36,049 nucleotides of DNA, from positions 1-36,049 of the forward strand of contig JAQCAB010000015.1 of NCBI GenBank assembly GCA_027622375.1, written 5' to 3'. Source of the stretch: Bacteroidota bacterium (GTDB lineage Bacteria > Bacteroidota > Ignavibacteria > UBA10030 > UBA8401). Of the stretch, positions 8,020 to 17,927 are shown piece after piece. Each line of letters starts with the position of its first letter. Position 1 is the first letter of the stretch. The translations under genes and the position numbers were made by a program. The notes below the pieces were generated by a model. It had not been told where the DNA came from, searched no databases, and saw nothing but the letters and a program-made list of their open reading frames with translations.

Positions 8020-8049
8020 TTGCAGCCCTTTACAATTTTCGGTATTTTG
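8020..8049 (+). promoter_or_regulatory. Bacteroidota-type promoter for the RNase G operon
   Basis: TTG (8020-8022), a 20-base spacer and TATTTTG (8043-8049) repeat exactly the spacing and -7 sequence seen before the SRP RNA. Transcription would begin near 8056, leaving a leader of about 67 nt before the ATG at 8123. RNase E/G genes often carry regulatory leaders, but no stable structure is evident in this AT-rich stretch. Confidence 0.45.
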
Positions 8050-8122
8050 ATAAGAAATTGGAACAAGTTTTAAAAATAAATTAAAAACAGATTTAAAAAT
8101 TTAAAAAAAGCTTTTATTTACA

Positions 8123-9703
8123 ATGAAAAAAGAAATTATTATAAACTCGACTGAAAACGGTAGTCGAGTTGCAATTACCGAAGAAGGCAAATTAGCGGAA
8201 CTTTTTGTTGATTCACCAGATTCAGAAAAACACGTTGGAGATATTTATTTAGGACGTGTTGCAAAAGTTATGCCAGGTATTAAAGCTGCATTTATTGATG
8301 TTGGAATGAAGAATGATGCGTTTCTTCATTTTTCAGATATTGCAGATACACAGGATTCGTTTGATAAATTGATTGAGGAGGGAGCAGATGTTGATGACGA
8401 TGATGACATTGAAGATGAAAAAGCACCAACTCAAAAATCTGCAAAGACTAAAACTGAGAAAAAACCACAATTTAAAAAAGTAAACTTAGTTACTGGGAAA
8501 GAAATTATTGTTCAAATTACAAAAGAACCTGTTGGTAAAAAGGGAGTTAGAGTAACTTCGGAGGTTTCTTTGCCGGGAAGATATTTAGTACTGCTTCCAT
8601 TTTCAAAATTAATTGGGGTTTCAAAAAGGATTTCTAATTTTAAAGAAAAACGAAGATTAAGAAAACTTGTAAAAAGTATTTTACCTTCTGGTTTTGGTGT
8701 TATAATTAGAACAAATGCCGCTGGAGAAGATGAAAAATTACTTTTAAGTGATTTAAAAAGTTTAATTGATACGTGGAAAGAAATTGAAGAGACACTTAAA
8801 GGAGAAAAACCCCCCACAATTCTTTATAAAGATGTAAAAGCAACTTCAAGTGTAATGCGCGATTTATTTAATGAAGATATTGTGCGACTTGTAATAGATA
8901 ATAAAAAAATGTTCCGCGAAATTAAAACTTATGTAAAACAAGTTGCTCCAAATTTGCTCGAAAAATTAGAATTCTATAATAAAAAAGAACCTGTGTTTGA
9001 TGCATTCGGTATTGAAAAAGAAATATCTCGTTCTCTTTCGCGTAAAGTTTGGTTAAAAAGTGGCGGATACATAATTATTGATATTGCAGAAGCAATGACG
9101 GTAATTGACGTTAATAGTGGAAGATTTTCAGGCAAACAAGAGCAGGAATTAAATTCATTAAAAACAAATTTAGAATCAGCTCGTGAAATTGCTCGTCAGA
9201 TTCGGTTAAGAGATCTTGGTGGAATAATTATAATTGATTTTATTGATTTGCAAGATGAAAAAAATAAAAAGAAAATTTATGATGAAGTTCGAAAAGAACT
9301 TTCGAAAGATCGTGCAAAAGCAACAATGTATCCACTTACAGAACTAAGCATAATGCAAATTACTCGTCAGCGAATCCGTCAAAATGTTTTACAAACATTT
9401 TCGGAATCTTGCCCATCGTGCGGTGGAAGTGGAATGATACAATCCAAATCAACAATTTTAAGTACAATTGAAAGATGGCTTCGCAGATTCAAATCAGAAA
9501 CAAAAGAACATAAACTAACTCTAAAAATCCATCCAAGTTTTGCTGAATTTTTAAAAGAAGGATTAATTAAACGAATCACAAAGCTGCAATTAAAACATAT
9601 GGTTTTTATCCGTATTGAAATAGATAAAACAGTTTTGCCTGATGAATTTAAATTTATTTCCCGCAAACAAAATCACGATATTACACAATTGTATAATTCT
9701 TAA
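8123..9703 (+). CDS. rng: Ribonuclease G/E family endoribonuclease
   Basis: This 526-residue enzyme cuts single-stranded AU-rich RNA in rRNA maturation and mRNA decay. An N-terminal S1 domain (about 35-125, starting [21 protein letters not shown]) is interrupted by a charged insert near residues 87-120 ([10 protein letters not shown], then Lys-rich). The DNase I-like catalytic part carries Asp329 in [10 protein letters not shown] and Asp372 in [12 protein letters not shown]. Their 43-residue spacing equals that of the two catalytic Asp residues of E. coli RNase E. The zinc-link motif CPSCGGSG supplies Cys430 and Cys433, also at the expected distance. There is no long C-terminal degradosome scaffold, so the size is RNase G-like. 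It follows the SRP RNA and heads a long co-directional series. Confidence 0.95.
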   Translation: MKKEIIINSTENGSRVAITEEGKLAELFVDSPDSEKHVGDIYLGRVAKVMPGIKAAFIDVGMKNDAFLHFSDIADTQDSFDKLIEEGADVDDDDDIEDEKAPTQKSAKTKTEKKPQFKKVNLVTGKEIIVQITKEPVGKKGVRVTSEVSLPGRYLVLLPFSKLIGVSKRISNFKEKRRLRKLVKSILPSGFGVIIRTNAAGEDEKLLLSDLKSLIDTWKEIEETLKGEKPPTILYKDVKATSSVMRDLFNEDIVRLVIDNKKMFREIKTYVKQVAPNLLEKLEFYNKKEPVFDAFGIEKEISRSLSRKVWLKSGGYIIIDIAEAMTVIDVNSGRFSGKQEQELNSLKTNLESAREIARQIRLRDLGGIIIIDFIDLQDEKNKKKIYDEVRKELSKDRAKATMYPLTELSIMQITRQRIRQNVLQTFSESCPSCGGSGMIQSKSTILSTIERWLRRFKSETKEHKLTLKIHPSFAEFLKEGLIKRITKLQLKHMVFIRIEIDKTVLPDEFKFISRKQNHDITQLYNS

Positions 9704-9717
9704 TTAACGGAGAAAAA

Positions 9718-10365
9718 ATGAAATTTTTTATTGACTCAGCAAATTTAGAAGAAATTAAAGAAGCAGCATCTATGGGAGTTTTAGATGGAGTTACAACTAA
9801 TCCATCACTTGTTTCAAAAGAGGGAAAAGAATTTTTTCCTTTGCTGAAAGAAATTTGCGCAATTGTAAATGGTCCTGTTAGCGCAGAAGTTATTTCAACC
9901 GAGCTTGATGGGATGTTGAAAGAAGGTCGTGAGTTAGCAAAAATTCATAATAACATTGTAGTTAAAGTCCCAATTATTAAAAATGGATTAAAAGCTGTTA
10001 AAATTTTTAGCGCTGAAGGAATTAAAACAAATGTGACACTTTGCTTTTCATCAACACAAGCAATTATGGCAGCAAAAGCTGGGGCATCATACATTAGTCC
10101 TTTTGTTGGAAGAATTGATGACACCGGACAAAATGGAATGGAATTAATAAATCAAATTGTTACAATCTATAATAACTATGGATTTGAAACTGAAGTTCTT
10201 GTTGCATCAATTCGCAATCCACTACATGTGATTGAAGCTGCAATTATGGGAGCGGATGTTTGTACAATTCCATTTAAAGTTATTGAACAACTAATTAAAC
10301 ATCCTTTAACAAATATTGGATTAGAAAACTTTTTAAGTGATTGGAAAAAAGGGAATGCGAAGTGA
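9718..10365 (+). CDS. fsa: Transaldolase / fructose-6-phosphate aldolase family protein
   Basis: The 215-residue length and sequence fit the small TalC/FSA subfamily of class I aldolases. The protein opens with [15 protein letters not shown] and carries [10 protein letters not shown], the Schiff-base Lys83 in [20 protein letters not shown] and [11 protein letters not shown]. These enzymes either move a dihydroxyacetone unit in the pentose phosphate pathway (transaldolase) or cleave fructose-6-phosphate; sequence alone does not separate the two. GGAG at 9709-9712 is a clear Shine-Dalgarno seven bases before the ATG, unusual for this window. The last codons overlap the gcvT start (GTGA). Confidence 0.9.
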   Translation: MKFFIDSANLEEIKEAASMGVLDGVTTNPSLVSKEGKEFFPLLKEICAIVNGPVSAEVISTELDGMLKEGRELAKIHNNIVVKVPIIKNGLKAVKIFSAEGIKTNVTLCFSSTQAIMAAKAGASYISPFVGRIDDTGQNGMELINQIVTIYNNYGFETEVLVASIRNPLHVIEAAIMGADVCTIPFKVIEQLIKHPLTNIGLENFLSDWKKGNAK

Positions 10366-11456
10366 AGCTTACAGCACTTCATGAAATCCATAAAAAATTA
10401 AATGCAAAATTAGTTCCCTTTGCTGGTTACGAAATGCCGATTCAATACTCTGGAATAATTGAAGAACATAAAATTATCCGAAACAAAGTTGGTGTATTCG
10501 ATGTTTCTCATATGGGTGAATTTTTTATTGAAGGTCTTCGGGCAGAAGAATTTTTACAACAAGTTACAATTAATGATGTTGCAAAATTAAGTGATTGTAA
10601 AGCGCAATACACAGCAATGTGCAATCCTAATGGGGGAATAATTGATGACGTTTTACTTTATAGATTTACAAAATCAAAATATATGATGGTTGTGAATGCG
10701 TCAAATATTGAGAAGGATTTTAATTGGTTAATCAAAAATAATTTGTTCGATGTTGATCTTCAAAATAAAAGTGATGAATATTCTTTACTCGCAATTCAAG
10801 GTCCAAAATCAGAAATTGTTTTACAAAAATTAACCGAAACTAATTTAAGTGAAATACAGTATTATTCTTTTATTGAAGGAAAAATTTCAAATTGTCCAGC
10901 AATAATTTCCCGGACTGGTTACACTGGCGAAAAAGGCTTTGAATTATATATCAAAAATGAATATGCTTGCAAAATTTGGGAGCAACTTTTTGAGACCGGT
11001 AAAGAGTTTGAAATTACCCCAATCGGTTTGGGTGCTCGTGATACTTTAAGGCTTGAAATGGGATTTTGCCTTTACGGAAACGATATTGATGAAACTACAA
11101 ATCCAATTGAAGCAGGTTTAAGTTGGATTACAAAATTAAATAAAGAAAAATTTTTTGGGAAAGATGTTTTAATTAAAATTAAAGAAAATGGATTAAAACG
11201 TAAACTTATCGGAATAAGTTTAAATGAGAAAAATGTTGCTCGACATGGTTACAATATTGTAGATTGTAATTCATCTCAAATAATTGGAAGTGTAACAAGT
11301 GGAAATTTTTCACCCTCACTTGAAAAACCAATTGCACTCGCATTTGTAGAAACAAATATTTTTCTAAATCAAAATCCAAAAATTTGTGTAGATATTAGAG
11401 GGAAGTTGATTGAAGCAAATATTGTAAAACTACCATTTTATAAAGGATCAAATTAG
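10362..11456 (+). CDS. gcvT: Glycine cleavage system aminomethyltransferase (T-protein)
   Basis: GcvT moves the methylene group from aminomethyl-lipoyl H-protein to tetrahydrofolate, releasing ammonia. The GTG at 10362 is chosen, giving 364 residues that begin with [13 protein letters not shown], the usual GcvT N-terminus; an ATG at 10341 would add seven residues deep in the upstream gene. Family motifs are [45 protein letters not shown] and GARDTLRLE. The GTG overlaps the aldolase stop codon by four bases, indicating translational coupling. No gcvH or gcvP is in the window, so the rest of the complex must be encoded elsewhere. Confidence 0.93.
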   Translation: MKLTALHEIHKKLNAKLVPFAGYEMPIQYSGIIEEHKIIRNKVGVFDVSHMGEFFIEGLRAEEFLQQVTINDVAKLSDCKAQYTAMCNPNGGIIDDVLLYRFTKSKYMMVVNASNIEKDFNWLIKNNLFDVDLQNKSDEYSLLAIQGPKSEIVLQKLTETNLSEIQYYSFIEGKISNCPAIISRTGYTGEKGFELYIKNEYACKIWEQLFETGKEFEITPIGLGARDTLRLEMGFCLYGNDIDETTNPIEAGLSWITKLNKEKFFGKDVLIKIKENGLKRKLIGISLNEKNVARHGYNIVDCNSSQIIGSVTSGNFSPSLEKPIALAFVETNIFLNQNPKICVDIRGKLIEANIVKLPFYKGSN

Positions 11457-12184
11457 TGAAAATAAAAGTTCGATTTTCATCATCCGGCATTGATGAACTC
11501 GCGATGAAAGATTGCAATATTTGTGTAATTGATGTTTTTCGATCAAGCACAACAATTGCAACTGCGTTAAATAATGGTGCGCGAGAAGTAATTCCTGTTG
11601 GCTCAATTGAGAATGCAGTTAAGGTCTCAAGTAGTTTAATGGGAGAAGTTGTTATAAGAGCTGGAGAAAGAGGTGGAAAAATGATTGATGGATTTAATTT
11701 AGGAAATTCGCCGGCAGAATTTACTGAAGAAGCCGTTAAAGGAAAAGCAATAATCTACTGTACAACAAATGGAACTGTTACAATTACAAAAACGAGATAT
11801 GCAAAAAAATTAATTATTGGTGGATTTGTAAATATTTCAGCAATTACAAATTATATTTTTTCAACAAATGAAGATTGGGAAATTATTTGTGCAGGCAGAG
11901 AAGAAGAATTTTCAATTGAAGATACTGTTTGTGCAGGAATGTTAATTAATTTATTACAAAACCAAAATCAATTCCCACTTGTGTTAAATGATTGCGCGCT
12001 TGCATCATTACAATTGTATAAAACCTATTCAAAAAAAATAAATTCGCTTGCAAATATTTCTGAGCATGGTAAATATTTAAAAACCCTTGGCTTTGAAAAT
12101 GATTTAATGTTTTGCTTGGCAATAGATTCGATACCAGTAATTCCAATTTATTCTGATAATGTAATTAAATTAACAAAAGTCTGA
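11456..12184 (+). CDS. comB: 2-phosphosulfolactate phosphatase-like (ComB family) protein
   Basis: The 242-residue protein carries the ComB family signatures CVIDVFRSSTTIATAL, GAREVIPV, AGERGGKMIDGFNLGNSP and IYCTTNGT. ComB hydrolyses 2-phosphosulfolactate in coenzyme M and sulfolactate metabolism. Many bacteria without coenzyme M carry homologues, so the true substrate here is not established, and no other sulfolactate gene is visible. It starts with GTG at 11456, overlapping the gcvT stop by one base, and its own stop overlaps the ftsK start. It is therefore firmly within the same transcript. Confidence 0.8.
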   Translation: MKIKVRFSSSGIDELAMKDCNICVIDVFRSSTTIATALNNGAREVIPVGSIENAVKVSSSLMGEVVIRAGERGGKMIDGFNLGNSPAEFTEEAVKGKAIIYCTTNGTVTITKTRYAKKLIIGGFVNISAITNYIFSTNEDWEIICAGREEEFSIEDTVCAGMLINLLQNQNQFPLVLNDCALASLQLYKTYSKKINSLANISEHGKYLKTLGFENDLMFCLAIDSIPVIPIYSDNVIKLTKV

Positions 12185-14598
12185 TGGCTGAAAACGAAGA
12201 GAATAAAACTTTACCGATAGAAGAAATCCCCGAGAAAAAAGTTAAAAAATCTCAAAAGCAGAAAAAAGCTTTACAAGTAACATCTTTTATGATGCTAATT
12301 AGTGGGGTTATTTTATTTTTAAGTATAATTTCGTACACGGCCGCTGATGAAGTTTATGGAGAATTAAGTTTTGGATCACTTTTTAAAATTTTTGTTAATG
12401 ATCCGATTTTAAAAGATAGAGCGGCAAATACAAATAATTGGCTTGGACTTTTTGGTGCATATTTTTCAAACACTCTTATTAATAATACAATTGGATATTT
12501 TTCAATTATAATTCCAATAATTTTAGTTGGCTGGGGATGGTTTTTAATCCATAAAAAGAAACTTGCTAAAATAATTTACTTCACAAATTATACAATTATT
12601 ATTTCTTTACTTTTAGCATCACTTTTTGCCTATTTGAGAGAATTATTTTTAATGGATTATCTATCACCACAATGGAATGGTGTTGTAGGAATGTTTCTCA
12701 CGACGATATTAATTCAATTCGTTGGAAAAATTGGAACCGGAATTATTTTGTCATCCTCAGTAATTATTTTATTTGTTCTTTTAATTGATATGGATATAAA
12801 TCAAACAATTGAAAGAATTAAAAATTGGTTTATTAATTTTAATGAAAATGTTAATTCAAAAGTTGATTCTTGGAAAGAAAAACGAACAGAAACAAAAAAT
12901 AATGAAGATGTGATTTCAGTTAATCGAGAAGAAGTTGAAACTGAAATCCCGAAAGAAAATTTACTTGAAGAAAAAATTATCGAAGAAAAACCAATTCCAC
13001 AAAAAGTTGAAACTGAAAAAATTCTAGATGAAAATTTAACGATGGATATACATGAATCAATCCAAGAAGAAGAAGAAGTTGAACTAGATGAACGTGAAGT
13101 TGAAGATGAAGAAATAGATTTTGTTTTTCCATCTGTTGAATTGCTTGAAACAATAAAACTTAATGAACAAGTTGATGAAAGTGAATTAAAAGCAAACGCA
13201 GAATTATTAAAAGCAAAACTTGCAGATTTTGATGTTGAAATCACAAGTGTTAGTGTGACTCCGGGACCGGTTGTAACTTTATATGAAGTTGTTCCTGCAA
13301 CAGGAGTAAAAATTGCAAAGATTACAAGTTTGGCAAATGATTTAGCTTTGGCACTTCAAGCAAGAGGAATCAGAATTATTGCACCAATGCCCGGTAAAGG
13401 AACTGTTGGTGTTGAAATTCCAAATCACACTCCATCAATTGTTTCATTACGAAGTGTGATAAATTCTTCAAAATTTAGAGATGCAAATTCTCCACTAACA
13501 TTAGCTTTTGGTAAAACAATTTCGGGTGAAGTTTTTGTGGAAGATCTTTCAAAAATGCCACATTTGTTAATTGCAGGTTCAACGGGATCAGGAAAAAGTG
13601 TATGTATTAACACACTTATTATGAGTTTGATTTATAAATTACATCCATCTGAATTAAAGTTTGTTTTAATCGATCCAAAAAAAATAGAGTTAAGTTTATA
13701 TAAAAAACTTTCACAGCATTATTTGGCACTCTCGAAAGATTTAGATCAAGCAATTGTAACCGATCCACAAAGCGCAGTACTATTTTTAAAAGCCGCTGAA
13801 CTTGAAATGGAAAAAAGATACGACATGCTCGCTGCTGCAGGTGTGAGAAGTTTAATTGATTACAATTCAAAAGTTGCAACTGGAAAATTAAACGATACTG
13901 AGAAAGTAAAACACAAGAAGTTGCCATACTTGATAATTATTATAGATGAGTTAGCTGATTTAATGATTACCGCTGCTCGCGAAGTTGAGGAACCAATCGC
14001 GCGATTAGCTCAACTTGCGAGAGCGGTTGGAATACATTTAGTTTTAGCAACTCAACGTCCATCGGTTGATGTTATTACTGGAGTTATAAAAGCAAACTTC
14101 CCGGCAAGAATTGCATTTGTAGTTTCTTCAAAAACAGATTCGCGAACTATTTTAGATATGAATGGTGCTGAACAATTATTAGGAAACGGTGATATGTTAT
14201 ATCTTGCAGCTGGAAGTTCAAAGCCAATTAGAATTCAAAATGCATTTATTTCTTCTGACGAAGTTGAATCAATTGTAAATCATATCGGCAAACAAAAAGG
14301 ATATTTAAAACCTTTTGAGCTTCCTTCAGTTTTAGAAAAACAAAGATCTAAACTCTCACAAATTTCTGAAGATACAGATGAACTGTTTAATGATGCAGCA
14401 AGAGTAGTTGTTCAGCATCAACAAGGTTCAGTTTCACTTTTGCAACGAAGATTAAAAATTGGATATTCACGCGCAGCAAGATTAATTGATGAGCTTGAAG
14501 CAGCAGGAATTGTGAGCCAGCCAGATGGAAGTAAGGCAAGAGATGTTTTAGTTGAAACCGAATCGCAGCTCGAAATAATTTTAAAAAGTCTCCGATAA
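12184..14598 (+). CDS. ftsK: DNA translocase FtsK/SpoIIIE
   Basis: The 804-residue motor pumps chromosomal DNA through the closing septum and activates dimer resolution. An N-terminal membrane part (about residues 30-205, four or five hydrophobic segments) is followed by an acidic, low-complexity linker (about 235-310). Then come the alpha/beta motor domains. Walker A is GSTGSGKS at 465-472 and Walker B ends IIIIDE with Asp588 and Glu589. LARAVGIHLVLATQRPSVDVITG and FPARIAFVVSSKTDSRTILD are typical. A C-terminal winged-helix gamma domain (about 735-800, with SVSLLQRRLKIGYSRAARLID) recognises the orienting DNA sequences. The short linker is much smaller than in E. coli FtsK. Confidence 0.96.
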   Translation: MAENEENKTLPIEEIPEKKVKKSQKQKKALQVTSFMMLISGVILFLSIISYTAADEVYGELSFGSLFKIFVNDPILKDRAANTNNWLGLFGAYFSNTLINNTIGYFSIIIPIILVGWGWFLIHKKKLAKIIYFTNYTIIISLLLASLFAYLRELFLMDYLSPQWNGVVGMFLTTILIQFVGKIGTGIILSSSVIILFVLLIDMDINQTIERIKNWFINFNENVNSKVDSWKEKRTETKNNEDVISVNREEVETEIPKENLLEEKIIEEKPIPQKVETEKILDENLTMDIHESIQEEEEVELDEREVEDEEIDFVFPSVELLETIKLNEQVDESELKANAELLKAKLADFDVEITSVSVTPGPVVTLYEVVPATGVKIAKITSLANDLALALQARGIRIIAPMPGKGTVGVEIPNHTPSIVSLRSVINSSKFRDANSPLTLAFGKTISGEVFVEDLSKMPHLLIAGSTGSGKSVCINTLIMSLIYKLHPSELKFVLIDPKKIELSLYKKLSQHYLALSKDLDQAIVTDPQSAVLFLKAAELEMEKRYDMLAAAGVRSLIDYNSKVATGKLNDTEKVKHKKLPYLIIIIDELADLMITAAREVEEPIARLAQLARAVGIHLVLATQRPSVDVITGVIKANFPARIAFVVSSKTDSRTILDMNGAEQLLGNGDMLYLAAGSSKPIRIQNAFISSDEVESIVNHIGKQKGYLKPFELPSVLEKQRSKLSQISEDTDELFNDAARVVVQHQQGSVSLLQRRLKIGYSRAARLIDELEAAGIVSQPDGSKARDVLVETESQLEIILKSLR

Positions 14599-14604
14599 TA
14601 TTTT

Positions 14605-15615
14605 TTGAAAAGAAAATTTAAATATCTTTTTTCTTTTTTATTCACTCTAGTTTTTTTATTCCTAGCTTTTAAAGATATTTCCTTAAACGAATTAATTTCA
14701 TCATTTAAAAATGTAAATATTTTTTGGCTTGCAATTTTTATTTTTGTTGGACTAGCAAGCCATTTACTAAGAGCATGGCGGTGGAAAATATTACTTTCAG
14801 CTTTTAAGGAAAATATTTCAATCAAAAACACTTTTGGAAGCGTGATGATTGGTTATTTAATAAATACAGCAGTTCCAAGATTAGGTGAATTAGGAAGAGC
14901 GTTTATTTTAGCAAAAAACGAAAAGCTAACAACAGCAGCTACTTTTGGTACAGTTATTACCGAGCGTTTATTGGATTTAGCTTTTTTTATTTTGTTCATT
15001 TTCACAGCAATTTTACTATTGCCATCTCACTTCGAAAAAATTCTACCTTCAATAGAACAAAATAAATTGCTTTTAAATTCGATTGCAATTTTAGTTTTGA
15101 TAAAAGTTTTATTAATAATCTTTTATCCGCAACTAATTAGAAAAATTGGAAATATTATTTTTAAACCTCTACCAAAAAAAATAAGTTTACCTCTCGAAAA
15201 ATTAATGGAGGGAGTGCTTTCGTTTCATAAAATTAAAAACAATACAAGTAAATTAATTGTCATTATTCAAACCGTGTTAATTATTTTACTTTACACTTTA
15301 AGTTTTGAAATTGCATTTAAAATTTTCCCAAATATGAATTTAGAAAATTTAGGATTTGAAGTTGCGATAGTATTAATGGTTGCTTCGGGAGTCGCATTTA
15401 CACTTCCTGCGCCGAGTGGTTTTGGGACATATCATTCATTTATTACCTACATACTCGCGACGAATTATTTAATTGAAAAACCAATTGCATTAAGTTATGC
15501 AGTTGCAACTCACGAGCTGGGAATTATTTTAACTGCGGTAATTGGATGTTATTATTTTTTCAAATTTAATATTTCGATTAAAGAATTAAAAAATAATGAA
15601 GCAATCAGTAATTAA
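14605..15615 (+). CDS. Lysylphosphatidylglycerol synthase TM-region-like (UPF0104) membrane protein
   Basis: The 336-residue product is an integral membrane protein with about seven or eight hydrophobic helices and family motifs SHLLRAWRWKILL, GYLINTAVPRLGELGRA and ERLLDLAFF near the N-terminus. A second conserved part, LPAPSGFGTYHSF, lies near residue 270. This is the flippase-like domain of lysyl-PG synthases, found alone in many bacteria where its lipid substrate is unknown. The start codon is TTG at 14605, seven bases after the ftsK stop. The 3' end overlaps the next gene by 20 bases. Confidence 0.85.
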   Translation: MKRKFKYLFSFLFTLVFLFLAFKDISLNELISSFKNVNIFWLAIFIFVGLASHLLRAWRWKILLSAFKENISIKNTFGSVMIGYLINTAVPRLGELGRAFILAKNEKLTTAATFGTVITERLLDLAFFILFIFTAILLLPSHFEKILPSIEQNKLLLNSIAILVLIKVLLIIFYPQLIRKIGNIIFKPLPKKISLPLEKLMEGVLSFHKIKNNTSKLIVIIQTVLIILLYTLSFEIAFKIFPNMNLENLGFEVAIVLMVASGVAFTLPAPSGFGTYHSFITYILATNYLIEKPIALSYAVATHELGIILTAVIGCYYFFKFNISIKELKNNEAISN

Positions 15616-16270
15616 ATTATTGGTAATCTCAAATATTATTTTGTCTGATTTAAAAGCTTTCAATTTTGGAGTTGATTCATTGTCACAAAAACACAATATA
15701 AGTGGTGGAATTGGAGTTTTAAGTGTAAATATAAAAGATGTCATTAATTTTGTGAATTCTAAAAATGCAGACGAGCATATTACAGAGTTCAGTTCATTAC
15801 CGGAATTTTTTTTGTATTACAGTTATAATATCAACAATAACTATTCTGCTGGACTAGAATTAAATTATAATGTAAAATATTTACCATTAACAAATTCTAA
15901 TGATGGAATTGGAGAAATAGATTACAATCTAATTAGTTATATTATTAATCTCTCTAAAAATAATATTGAAAAAAATTTAACTTACAGTTACGGAATATTT
16001 ACCGGATTTGTAAAAGGGGAACTTTCTGAAAAAAATAATATTTATGGGATCGAAAAACTTTATTCAACAACAGGATATGTTTTTGGTGCAAAAAGTCTAA
16101 TTAAATTATCATTTGATGAAAAATTATCTTCGTATATTGATCTCGTAATTAAAAATAATTCAACACAAAAATTAAAAACAGCAAAGAATGAATTAAAATT
16201 CAATTCAAATAATGTAACTTTAAGTTATTTTGGAGTTGGAATCAGATTTGGACTAAGTTATAATTTATAA
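15596..16270 (+). CDS. Putative exported outer-membrane or periplasmic protein of unknown function
   Basis: I do not recognise this 224-residue protein. It has an apparent N-terminal signal segment (about 1-21, VIKLLVISNIILSDLKAF) and then repeated short strands with aromatic and Gly residues (EFFLYYSYNI, YSAGLELNYNV, TYSYGIFTGFVKG, FGVGIRFGLSYNL). It ends with an aromatic-containing strand, as in small outer-membrane beta-barrels of eight to ten strands. The start overlaps the upstream membrane-protein gene by 20 bases, so co-expression is likely. The function cannot be named from sequence. Confidence 0.6.
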   Translation: MKQSVIKLLVISNIILSDLKAFNFGVDSLSQKHNISGGIGVLSVNIKDVINFVNSKNADEHITEFSSLPEFFLYYSYNINNNYSAGLELNYNVKYLPLTNSNDGIGEIDYNLISYIINLSKNNIEKNLTYSYGIFTGFVKGELSEKNNIYGIEKLYSTTGYVFGAKSLIKLSFDEKLSSYIDLVIKNNSTQKLKTAKNELKFNSNNVTLSYFGVGIRFGLSYNL

Positions 16271-16289
16271 TCAATTAAAGGATAAAAAA

Positions 16290-16889
16290 ATGAAATACAT
16301 ATTTTTAATTTTAGCATTATTAGTTACAAATGCTAACTCACAATCTAAAAAAGTAGATAAAGTAAAAGGAAAAATAATGGAAGAAACCAAAAATGGAAAC
16401 ACAAAAGTATTAATTCAAACCTCGAAGGGTGATATTACAATCGAATTATTTGAAAAAGAAGCGCCGAAGCATTCGGCAAATTTTATAAAACTCGCAAACG
16501 AAAATTATTATGAAGGAACAACTTTCCATCGTGTAATCCCAGGTTTTATGATTCAAGGCGGCGATCCAAATTCAAAAGATGATGATCGATCAAATGATGG
16601 AGCAGGTGGTCCAGATTATAAAGTTGATGCAGAAATCGGAATGACACATGAGCGTGGAGTAATTGCTGCTGCGCGTCAGGGTGATGGAGTGAATCCACTT
16701 AAACAATCAAGTGGAAGTCAATTTTATATTACAGTTGTAAAAACACCATCTTTGGATGGACAATACTCAGTGTTTGGAAAAGTTACAAGTGGGATGGAAA
16801 TTGCAGATAAAATTGTTTCAGTCCCGCGCGACCAAAGAGATAATCCATTTGATAAAATTGTAATAACAAAAGTTACATTTTTAAAATAA
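16290..16889 (+). CDS. Exported cyclophilin-type peptidyl-prolyl cis-trans isomerase
   Basis: The 199-residue protein has a signal peptide (about 1-17, MKYIFLILALLVTNANS) and a single cyclophilin domain from about residue 35. The core motifs are present: TFHRVIPGFMIQGGDP with the catalytic Arg, GSQFYITVVKTPSLDG and YSVFGKVTSGMEIADKI. It would speed proline isomerisation during folding of exported proteins. AAGGA about eight bases before the ATG acts as a Shine-Dalgarno. The holA gene follows after six bases. Confidence 0.93.
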   Translation: MKYIFLILALLVTNANSQSKKVDKVKGKIMEETKNGNTKVLIQTSKGDITIELFEKEAPKHSANFIKLANENYYEGTTFHRVIPGFMIQGGDPNSKDDDRSNDGAGGPDYKVDAEIGMTHERGVIAAARQGDGVNPLKQSSGSQFYITVVKTPSLDGQYSVFGKVTSGMEIADKIVSVPRDQRDNPFDKIVITKVTFLK

Positions 16890-16895
16890 TTTTTT

Positions 16896-17927
16896 ATGGC
16901 TAGTTCGTCATACGAACAAATCTTAATCCAATTAAAAAATAAAAAGTTTTCACCTCTTTATTTTATTTTTGGTGAAGAAGAAGTATTTATTGATAAATTA
17001 GTTGAAAAATTTTTAAGTGATGTTTTAGCTCCTAGTGAAAAAGATTTTAATGCTGAAGTTCACGATGGCGATATTATTACCGGAGATGAAATATTAGTTA
17101 AAGCAAAAGCTTATCCACTGATGAGTGATTATCGTGTGTTAATTATTAAAAATTTTGATAAAACTCAAAATTTAGAAATTTTAACTGACTATTTTCAAAA
17201 TCCCGCTCAATCAACTATACTTGTATTAACATCAACAAAAGTAGATTTACGTAAAAATCCATTTGCATTATTAAATAAAATTGCTGTTTCGGTTGATTGT
17301 AAATATTTAAAAGGGGCTGAACTTGAAATGTATATCGACAAATATTTAAAAGATCGAAAAAAAAATATTTCTTCTCATGGAATTGATTTATTAATCTCGC
17401 ATGTTGGGAATTCGTTACTCGAAATAAATAATGCTCTCGATAAATTAATTCTGCTTAAACATGATGATGCAAAAATTGAGGATGCAGATATTTCTTCAAT
17501 TGTTGGAGCAACAAGAGAAATAAAAGTTTTTGAACTAACAAATTTTGTTGGCAATTGCGAATTAAATAATGCTCTTACAACTCTTGAAAAATTAATTCGC
17601 CAAGGCGAAAACCCAATCTATTTTATTGTAATGTTAACTAGGCATTTTACAATTTTATGGAATATTTGGGCTGCGAAAGAAGCAAAAATTGAAACAAGTA
17701 ATATTGCAGCTGAGTTTAAAATCCATCCATATTATTTTAAAGATTATGAAAATCAATTAAAAAAATATTCAATGACCGAAGTTGAAAATGTTTTACTTCA
17801 TTTAACCGATGCAGATAAAATGTTAAAATCAACTTCTATGGATAAAATTTTGATTGTTGAACTTTTATTAAAAAAAATAATCTCAAAATCTAAATTTGTA
17901 CCAACCGAGGAATTTTCAATTTCTTAA
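16896..17927 (+). CDS. holA: DNA polymerase III subunit delta
   Basis: HolA is the clamp-loader wrench that opens the beta sliding clamp. The 343-residue length is normal. The N-terminus SPLYFIFGEEEVFIDKLVEKF is the typical opening, followed by YPLMSDYRVLIIKNFDK and a middle AAA+-like fold without Walker motifs. The C-terminal collar region contains NPIYFIVMLTRHFTILW and an alternating helical tail with MTEVENVLLHLTDADKMLKS. Identity is usually weak in this family, but the order of motifs is convincing. It sits six bases after the cyclophilin gene and its stop codon directly abuts the next ATG. Confidence 0.92.
   Translation: MASSSYEQILIQLKNKKFSPLYFIFGEEEVFIDKLVEKFLSDVLAPSEKDFNAEVHDGDIITGDEILVKAKAYPLMSDYRVLIIKNFDKTQNLEILTDYFQNPAQSTILVLTSTKVDLRKNPFALLNKIAVSVDCKYLKGAELEMYIDKYLKDRKKNISSHGIDLLISHVGNSLLEINNALDKLILLKHDDAKIEDADISSIVGATREIKVFELTNFVGNCELNNALTTLEKLIRQGENPIYFIVMLTRHFTILWNIWAAKEAKIETSNIAAEFKIHPYYFKDYENQLKKYSMTEVENVLLHLTDADKMLKSTSMDKILIVELLLKKIISKSKFVPTEEFSIS

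Noticed and set aside
10341-10361. ATG at 10341 as the gcvT start
   Set aside because: It would add MEKRECE, read from the overlapping aldolase 3' end. GcvT proteins begin at the LTALHEIH-type sequence just after the GTG at 10362.
12801-13244. Minus-strand Ser/Phe-rich open frame of 147 codons
   Set aside because: It is antisense to the Glu/Lys-rich linker of FtsK; GAA/GAT codons read backwards give Ser and Phe.
14418-14831. Minus-strand 137-codon open frame across the ftsK end
   Set aside because: It overlaps two well supported plus-strand genes and has no recognisable protein features.
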